From assembly GCA_039818285.1 (NCBI GenBank), contig JBCBUE010000009.1, positions 1-64,000 on the forward strand: DNA of 64,000 nucleotides, given 5' to 3'. This DNA comes from JBCBUE01 sp039818285 (GTDB lineage: Bacteria > Planctomycetota > Phycisphaerae > Phycisphaerales > Phycisphaeraceae). The notes beneath the pieces were generated by a model that was given only the letters and a program-made list of their open reading frames with translations, was not told the origin of the DNA and made no database searches. Shown piece by piece: positions 62,501 to 64,000 of this stretch; the stretch's first letter is position 1; each line of letters starts with the position of its first letter. Both the position numbers and the translations under genes were made by a program.

Positions 62501-63184
62501 TCATTCGTCGTCGAACTCGAAGCCAAAACGCTTGATCTCGTCTCGGTACTCGCGCGCGATCAGGTCCTTGAGCTTGGGCGTGTAAGCATCCACGTAAGAC
62601 TCGCCCGACCCCGCGACCAGCCGCGGCAGTTCGGCGTCCTCCAGCCCGATCCGCTCGGCGACGATCGCGAAATCCTCGTGCAACCGGTTGAATCGTCCGA
62701 CGAAATCCATCGGAACCCGCCCGCGATGATCGACGAGCCAGAACAACTGGCTGCGGAGCATGCGCTTGCCCACGCCGTTGCGCGAGTCGGTCAGCAGCCG
62801 CTCGAAGCTCCACGACGAATCGGTGCCGGTGTTGCGCTGCTGGCGCTCGTCGCGCATCACGTTCTTGTACCAGGAATAGGCGCGGGCCCAGGGGTTGCGG
62901 ACAAAGGTGAACTTGAAGTAGTCACGCCACTGCTCCGGGGACGCAGGGACGAACTGGCGCCGACGTCGATAACGCTTCAGCGTGATCCAAGGAGGCTCGT
63001 ACCGGCTGGGTATCAGGACGCACCGCGCCAGGCCGAACGGCCCGAGCGGCTCGATCTCGCGGATCAGTCGGTGGTCCTGGACCCCGCGTTTGAATTCCTC
63101 GAAGTGGCCGAGCTTTTTCTCAACGCTCGTGCCGCCGGTCTTGGGGATGTGGATGAAGATGCAGCGGTGCGTGTCGGAGATCAA
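62501..63184 (-). CDS. Sulfotransferase family 2 protein (3)
   Basis: A 227-residue sulfotransferase of the Sulfotransfer_2 type: CIFIHIPKTGGTSVEKKLGH (PAPS loop), FTFVRNPWARAYSWYKNVMR (3'-phosphate motif), and late FVGRFNRLHEDFAIVAERIG typical of carbohydrate sulfotransferases. The start is TTG 63184, in a TTGA overlap with the stop of the upstream GT4 gene; a longer in-frame N-terminus is shadow. With the two plus-strand sulfotransferases this makes three in about 7 kb, which strongly suggests a sulfated glycan. Confidence 0.86.
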   Translation of the reverse strand: MISDTHRCIFIHIPKTGGTSVEKKLGHFEEFKRGVQDHRLIREIEPLGPFGLARCVLIPSRYEPPWITLKRYRRRRQFVPASPEQWRDYFKFTFVRNPWARAYSWYKNVMRDERQQRNTGTDSSWSFERLLTDSRNGVGKRMLRSQLFWLVDHRGRVPMDFVGRFNRLHEDFAIVAERIGLEDAELPRLVAGSGESYVDAYTPKLKDLIAREYRDEIKRFGFEFDDE

Positions 63185-64000
63185 TCCTCTGCCTCGCTGT
63201 GGCTTCGTGAAGGGGTCAGGTCTCGATAGATCGACAGGCTGCGTGCCGCGATCGCGGGCCAAGTATACCGGTCGGCGACGAGCCGCCTGGCGCTCGCGCC
63301 CAGGGCCGTCGCGGCGTCCGGGTCGGCGTCGAGACGGGCGAACGCCTCGGCAAACCGGGCGGGGTCGCGCTCGACGATCAGCCCGGCGCCCTGCTCGGCC
63401 ACCTCGGGGAAGTGGCACTCCGGCGTGATCACGACGGGCAACCCCATCGCCATCGCCTCGGTGATCGCCATGCTGAAGCCTTCCTGTCGGCTGGGCAGCA
63501 CGAACGCCGCCGCGTCGCGCAGCATCTCCAGCTTCTGCACGCCGTAGACGGGGCCGATCGCCCGCACGGCTTCACCCAACCCCTGTGCCGCAATCCGATC
63601 GTCGAGCGTTGACCCATAACCTCCGTCGGGCCCCGCGACGATCAGCTTGGCCCGGCCCCCTGAACGTCGATAGGCGCCGAAGGCATCGATCAGTACGTCC
63701 AGGCCCTTTTTGTAGTGCAGACGGCTCATGAACAGCATGTACGGATCGTCTTGCAGGAACGCCCGGTTCGCCGAACGAAACCGGCCGGGTTCGGGCGGCG
63801 GGTCGAACTGATCGAAGTCGATGCCGTTGGGCAGCGTCACCGGCGGGCAGCGAAGCCCCAACGGCTCGATGAGTCGGCCCTCGTCCTCGTTGAGGACGTG
63901 CAACGCCGCGGCGCCGTTGAGCATGCGACGATGGAACAGCGTGAGGAAGACCCGCTTCTTGAGCTTCTTCTGTGTCAGGCTCCATGGGTCGAGCATGCCG
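63181..64000 (-). CDS. GT4 family glycosyltransferase (partial; runs off the window)
   Basis: The visible 272 codons are the C-terminal part: GMLDPWSLTQKKLKKRVFLT (the usual GMLDPW start of the second half), LHVLNEDEGRLIEPLG, YMLFMSRLHYKKGLDVLIDA, GPVYGVQKLEMLRDAAAFVL and PSRQEGFSMAITEAMAMGLP (E..7..E). The reading frame is open to base 64000, so the N-domain lies outside. It is coupled by TTGA to the sulfotransferase gene. The apparent ATG at 63996 is internal. Confidence 0.88.
   Translation of the reverse strand, partial: GMLDPWSLTQKKLKKRVFLTLFHRRMLNGAAALHVLNEDEGRLIEPLGLRCPPVTLPNGIDFDQFDPPPEPGRFRSANRAFLQDDPYMLFMSRLHYKKGLDVLIDAFGAYRRSGGRAKLIVAGPDGGYGSTLDDRIAAQGLGEAVRAIGPVYGVQKLEMLRDAAAFVLPSRQEGFSMAITEAMAMGLPVVITPECHFPEVAEQGAGLIVERDPARFAEAFARLDADPDAATALGASARRLVADRYTWPAIAARSLSIYRDLTPSRSHSEAED

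Overview
The window is a GC-rich (about 70 %), densely packed bacterial chromosome segment from a Gram-negative, flagellated organism with type IV pilus genes. LpxI (lipid A), fliD/fliS, PilM-PilN-PilO, bactofilins, PlsY and AccD support this. The mix of bactofilins, a PGRP-type lipoprotein, a DUF1570-like metallopeptidase, a sulfatase-fold protein, LamG-bearing pilin-like proteins and small secreted proteins points to a planctomycete, most likely class Phycisphaerae. That placement is inference; there is no rRNA or marker search behind it. No rRNA, tRNA, CRISPR, IS element or prophage was seen.

Layout. 0-4 kb: fliD and the start of fliS (flagellar cap and chaperone). 4-9.4 kb: uracil-DNA glycosylase, two bactofilins separated by a strong terminator, small unknown proteins and a degenerate sulfatase-fold protein. 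9.4-16.6 kb: ABC-F ATPase, a poorly coding stretch with a 27-bp inverted repeat, lpxI, a short hibernation factor, an amidase lipoprotein, plsY and three tiny secreted or membrane proteins. 16.6-26 kb: hslU, a large lipoprotein, an argB-argF-holA operon, a ZIP metal transporter, a SUKH-type protein and rimO. 26-29.2 kb: a two-gene module of a nucleotidyltransferase-like protein and a polyprenyl-phosphate sugar transferase. 29.3-36.6 kb: NfeD-like protein, a winged-helix-type regulator divergent from a TPR protein plus sugar ABC transporter operon (binding protein and two permeases, no ATPase), then shikimate kinase. 36.6-41.8 kb: pilM-pilN-pilO-pilP-like-pilB. 42-51 kb: fasciclin, metallopeptidase, accD and a pseudopilin cluster ending in a 1333-residue pilin-like LamG protein. 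51-64 kb: ndk, then a surface polysaccharide locus with a GT39 membrane transferase, phosphatase-like protein, Wzx-type flippase, three sulfotransferases and five GT2/GT4 glycosyltransferases.

How the parts connect. The envelope theme dominates: lipid A (lpxI), phospholipid (plsY, accD), cell-wall recycling, bactofilin scaffolds, pili and a polysaccharide that may be sulfated. Genes in operons commonly overlap by four bases (GTGA, ATGA or TTGA). At least six genes outside operons have a TAnnnT hexamer exactly six bases before the start codon, the layout expected of leaderless mRNAs.

Most notable observations: the leaderless-promoter signature; a low-GC glycosyltransferase gene fused by apparent recombination onto a 5'-truncated native homologue inside the polysaccharide locus; three sulfotransferases in that locus; a sulfatase-fold protein lacking its catalytic residues; a sugar-binding protein with a perfect EF-hand loop paired with a permease carrying a roughly 245-residue membrane insertion; and the giant pilin-like LamG protein.
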